DNA of 64,000 nucleotides from Sphingomonas sp. Leaf412 (GTDB lineage: Bacteria > Pseudomonadota > Alphaproteobacteria > Sphingomonadales > Sphingomonadaceae): assembly GCF_001425405.1 (NCBI RefSeq), contig NZ_LMQP01000002.1:357-64356 (forward strand). The letters run 5' to 3'. Within the stretch, counting starts at the first letter, position 1. Each line of letters starts with the position of its first letter. Under the pieces are notes generated by a model. That model saw only the letters and a program-made list of their open reading frames with translations, was not told the DNA's origin and ran no database searches. Position numbers and translations under genes: made by a program. This document shows, piece by piece, positions 61,909 through 64,000 of the stretch.

Positions 61909-63087
61909 TCACAGCACCTCGAACAATCCGGCCGCGCCCATGCCGCCGCCGACGCACATCGTGACGACGACATACTTCGCGCCGCGGCGCTTGCCCTCGA
62001 TCAGCGCGTGGCCGGTCATGCGCGCGCCGCTCATGCCATAGGGGTGGCCGATCGAGATCGCGCCGCCGTTGACGTTCAGCAATTCGTCCGGGATGCCCAG
62101 CTTGTCGCGGCAGTAGAGGACCTGCACCGCGAACGCCTCGTTCAATTCCCACAGGCCGATGTCGCCCACGGTCAGCCCGTTGCGCTCCAGCAGCTTGGGG
62201 ATCGCGAAGACGGGGCCGATGCCCATCTCGTCCGGCGCGGTGCCCGCGACCGCCATGCCGACATAGCGGCCCAGCGGGGTCAGGCCGCGCTTCTCCGCCA
62301 GCGAGGCTTCCATCAGCACGCTGGCCGAGGCGCCGTCCGACAGCTGCGACGCATTGCCCGCGGTGATGTTCAGATCCGGGCCGAGGACGGGCTTCAGCGA
62401 CTTCAGGCCCTCCAGCGTGGTGTCGGCGCGATTGCCCTCGTCCTTCGACAGCGTCGTTTCCCGGTAGGAGACTTCCTTCGTCTCCTTGTCGGTGATCGCC
62501 ATCGTCGCGGTCACGGGCACGATCTCGTCATCGAACTTGCCCGCGGCCTGCGCGGCGGCGGTGCGCTGCTGCGAGCGCAGGCCGTATTCGTCCTGCGCGT
62601 CGCGGCTGATGCCGTAGCGCTTGGCGACGACTTCCGCGGTCTGGAGCATCGGCATGTAGATGTCCGGGTGCATCGCCAGCAATTCCTTGTCCGGTGCGAC
62701 GCGCATCTGCGGCGTCTGGACGAGCGAGATGCTGTCGACGCCGCCGCCGATCGTCACGTCCATCCCGTCGACGACGATCTGCTTCGCCGCGGTCGCGATC
62801 GCCATCAGGCCCGACGCGCACTGGCGGTCCAGCGACATGCCGCTGACCGTGGTGGGCAGCCCCGCGCGCAGCAGCGAGGTGCGCGCGATGTTGCCCGCCT
62901 GATGCCCCTGCTGGAGCGCGGAGCCGATGACGACGTCGTCGACCTCCGCGCCGTCGATCCCGGCACGCTCGACCGCGGCCTTGATCGCGTGGCTGGCGAG
63001 CGTGGGGGAGGGCAGATTGTTGAACGCCCCGCGATAGGCGCGGCCGATCGGGGTGCGGGCGGTGGAGACGATGACGGCGGAGCGCAT
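61909..63087 (-). CDS. Acetyl-CoA acyltransferase (thiolase)
   Basis: The 392-residue thiolase has the active-site Cys90 in [21 protein letters not shown]. The second Cys is in [19 protein letters not shown] and the His is in [35 protein letters not shown] and [11 protein letters not shown] complete the family. It is a degradative-type (FadA-like) 3-ketoacyl-CoA thiolase or acetyl-CoA C-acetyltransferase. I chose ATG 63087, with AAGGA eight bases upstream, over 63102. A MaoC-domain hydratase gene lies upstream on the same strand. Confidence 0.92.
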   Translation of the reverse strand: MRSAVIVSTARTPIGRAYRGAFNNLPSPTLASHAIKAAVERAGIDGAEVDDVVIGSALQQGHQAGNIARTSLLRAGLPTTVSGMSLDRQCASGLMAIATAAKQIVVDGMDVTIGGGVDSISLVQTPQMRVAPDKELLAMHPDIYMPMLQTAEVVAKRYGISRDAQDEYGLRSQQRTAAAQAAGKFDDEIVPVTATMAITDKETKEVSYRETTLSKDEGNRADTTLEGLKSLKPVLGPDLNITAGNASQLSDGASASVLMEASLAEKRGLTPLGRYVGMAVAGTAPDEMGIGPVFAIPKLLERNGLTVGDIGLWELNEAFAVQVLYCRDKLGIPDELLNVNGGAISIGHPYGMSGARMTGHALIEGKRRGAKYVVVTMCVGGGMGAAGLFEVL

Positions 63088-63113
63088 CCTGTGATCCTTC
63101 ATTCTAATAGAGA

Positions 63114-63176
63114 CGTCACCCCAGCGAACGCTGGGGTTTCATGCCGCACCAGACCCCAGCGTTCGCTGGGGTGACG
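63114..63176. repeat. REP-like palindrome, family F
   Basis: CGTCACCCCAGCGAACGCTG and CAGCGTTCGCTGGGGTGACG are perfect inverted copies with a 17-nt centre. GCGAACGC/GCGTTCGC gives an extra local stem. It separates the MaoC gene from the thiolase gene, both read leftward. Confidence 0.88.
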
Positions 63177-63186
63177 GCGATTGGAC

Positions 63187-63636
63187 TCAGACGAAGACCT
63201 GCGTGATCCATTCGGCGATCATCGCGGGCTTCTGGCTGCCCTCGATCTCCACCGTGGTCTCGGTCGTATATTGATACTGGCCGGGGCGCTTTTCCTCGAA
63301 CTCGGTCACTTTCGACCGGCCGCGGATCTTCGATCCGGAGGGCACGGGCGCCAGGAAGCGGACCTTGTTGCCGCCGTAGTTGACGCCCATCTTCACGCCG
63401 TCCAGCCGCGGCGCATCGGCGTTCTTCATCGATATCAGCGGCAGCAGCGACAGCGTCAGGAAGCCGTGCGCGATCGTGGTGCCGAACGGCGTCGCCTTCG
63501 CGCGTTCCGGATCGACGTGGATGAACTGGTGGTCGCCGGTCGCGTCGGCGAACTTGTTTATCATGTCCTGGCTGACCTCGATCCAGTCGGACACGGTTTC
63601 CTGGCCGATCGCGGCCTTCATCTCGTCTGCGGTCAC
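63187..63636 (-). CDS. MaoC-domain enoyl-CoA hydratase
   Basis: The 149-residue hot-dog hydratase has the MaoC/R-hydratase signature: WIEVSQDMINKFADATGDHQFIHVDPERAKATPFGTTIAHGFLTLSLLPLI, with the catalytic Asp-His dyad (TGDHQFIHVD) and IAHGF. Such enzymes make R-3-hydroxyacyl-CoA and can link beta-oxidation to PHA synthesis or to fatty-acid metabolism. The GTG start at 63636 has GGGGAGGA upstream; an ATG at 63621 lacks one. It is upstream of the thiolase gene on the same strand. Confidence 0.9.
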   Translation of the reverse strand: MTADEMKAAIGQETVSDWIEVSQDMINKFADATGDHQFIHVDPERAKATPFGTTIAHGFLTLSLLPLISMKNADAPRLDGVKMGVNYGGNKVRFLAPVPSGSKIRGRSKVTEFEEKRPGQYQYTTETTVEIEGSQKPAMIAEWITQVFV

Positions 63637-63736
63637 GCGGATTTTCCTCCCCGGTTCGGACGCGCTACAGCGCTCGCCATCCCTCTAGGCGCGCCGCCCC
63701 CCGGCTCGCAAGAGCCAACGAACCGAAAGCTTGAAG

Positions 63737-64000
63737 ATGTCCGCTGCCGTAACGTCCGACACCCTTGCCGCCCTGCGTGCGCTGCATCGGGCCAGCGAAC
63801 CCGATGTTCTAAAAACCCTGCTGGCGCGCGCGGCGAGCGATTCCGATTCGCGGTCGCGGACGATCTCGACCGCGTCGGGCCTGCTGGCGGACCTGCGCGC
63901 GGCGCAGGCGCGAGGGTGGGTGAACCGCTTCTTGCAGGAATATCGGCTCAATTCATCGGAAGGCGTCGCGCTGCTCAGCCTGGCGGAGGCGTTCCTGCGC
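63737..64000 (+). CDS. putA: Proline dehydrogenase / P5C dehydrogenase PutA, N-terminal part (cut by window edge)
   Basis: The first 88 codons are open to the window edge. They read MSAAVTSDTLAALRALHRAS, then ISTASGLLADLRAAQARGWVNRFLQEYRLNSSEGVALLSLAEAFLR. The last segment is the conserved alpha-helical stretch of PutA before the proline dehydrogenase barrel (family pattern ...EYxLSSxEGVALMCLAEALLRIPD). There is no N-terminal ribbon-helix-helix, so this is a PutA without the autorepressor domain. It is divergent from the MaoC gene. The rest is outside the window. Confidence 0.82.
   Translation, partial: MSAAVTSDTLAALRALHRASEPDVLKTLLARAASDSDSRSRTISTASGLLADLRAAQARGWVNRFLQEYRLNSSEGVALLSLAEAFLR

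Noticed and set aside
61859-61966. A 35-codon frame (MTIADPLHS...) after the small peptide
   Set aside because: It has a start-like context similar to the peptide, but its sequence is not hydrophobic and most of its end is antisense to thiolase. Kept only as a possible decayed duplicate.

Overview
The window looks like core chromosome of a Sphingomonas-type alphaproteobacterium (Sphingomonadales). The DNA is visibly very GC-rich, with third codon positions almost all G or C; I did not compute the value. Lineage markers include a SciP/DUF1153 CtrA regulator, a twin-transmembrane HIG1-type protein, a TonB-Xanth-Caul receptor, EcfG-like (GGAAC-N16-CGTT) promoters, intracellular PHB depolymerase and the neighbourhood hemW / rdgB-rph / hrcA-grpE. 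No complete tRNA, rRNA, IS element or CRISPR array was found.

Layout. 1-0.45 kb: the end of a probable genomic island, with a truncated P4-type integrase, a pair of direct repeats and a 13-bp match to a tRNA-Ser 3' end. 0.5-17.6 kb: housekeeping genes (argJ, secA, a XerC-like recombinase, gshB, the yraN/rsmI/lpoA-like group, hemW, rdgB-rph, hrcA-grpE) with small envelope genes between them. 18-32.8 kb: a zinc metallopeptidase, 3-hydroxybutyrate dehydrogenase, a four-gene minus-strand operon ending in oligopeptidase B (ptrB), gluQ, cobalamin adenosyltransferase, the ergothioneine operon egtB-egtD, glmM, transporters and an aldo/keto reductase. 32.9-39.7 kb: the NHEJ pair ligD and ku, then a large TonB-dependent receptor with a LacI-like operator. 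39.9-45.1 kb: pdxH-fieF-phzF, mnmA with a UVR-motif protein, sciP, and a stress membrane protein with its own EcfG-like promoter. 45.1-55.5 kb: a SIMPL protein, an RND efflux pair, DUF445, and an Mla-type lipid transport operon whose fourth gene is a PqiC-like lipoprotein. 56-64 kb: MarR, ROK kinase, GGDEF-EAL, phaZ, a hydrolase, a flavin-fold stress protein, a tiny hydrophobic peptide locus, thiolase, MaoC hydratase and the start of putA.

Working together: carbon storage and fatty-acid/ketone-body metabolism recur (3-hydroxybutyrate dehydrogenase, PhaZ, thiolase, MaoC), as do stress and redox functions (ergothioneine, glutathione, EcfG-like promoters) and envelope maintenance (Mla, LpoA-like, TonB-type proteins).

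Most intergenic regions of about 60 bp or more outside the start carry imperfect palindromes. I count at least seven sequence families. One lies in frame inside ligD, one supplies the stop codon of gluQ, and one is a modular ~290-bp element whose core and arms have opposite relative orientations in its two copies. The most interesting single locus is 61.6-61.9 kb: a 29-residue membrane peptide, tandem strong hairpins, and a well-spaced sigma70-like promoter on the opposite strand. This layout resembles a type I toxin-antitoxin module.
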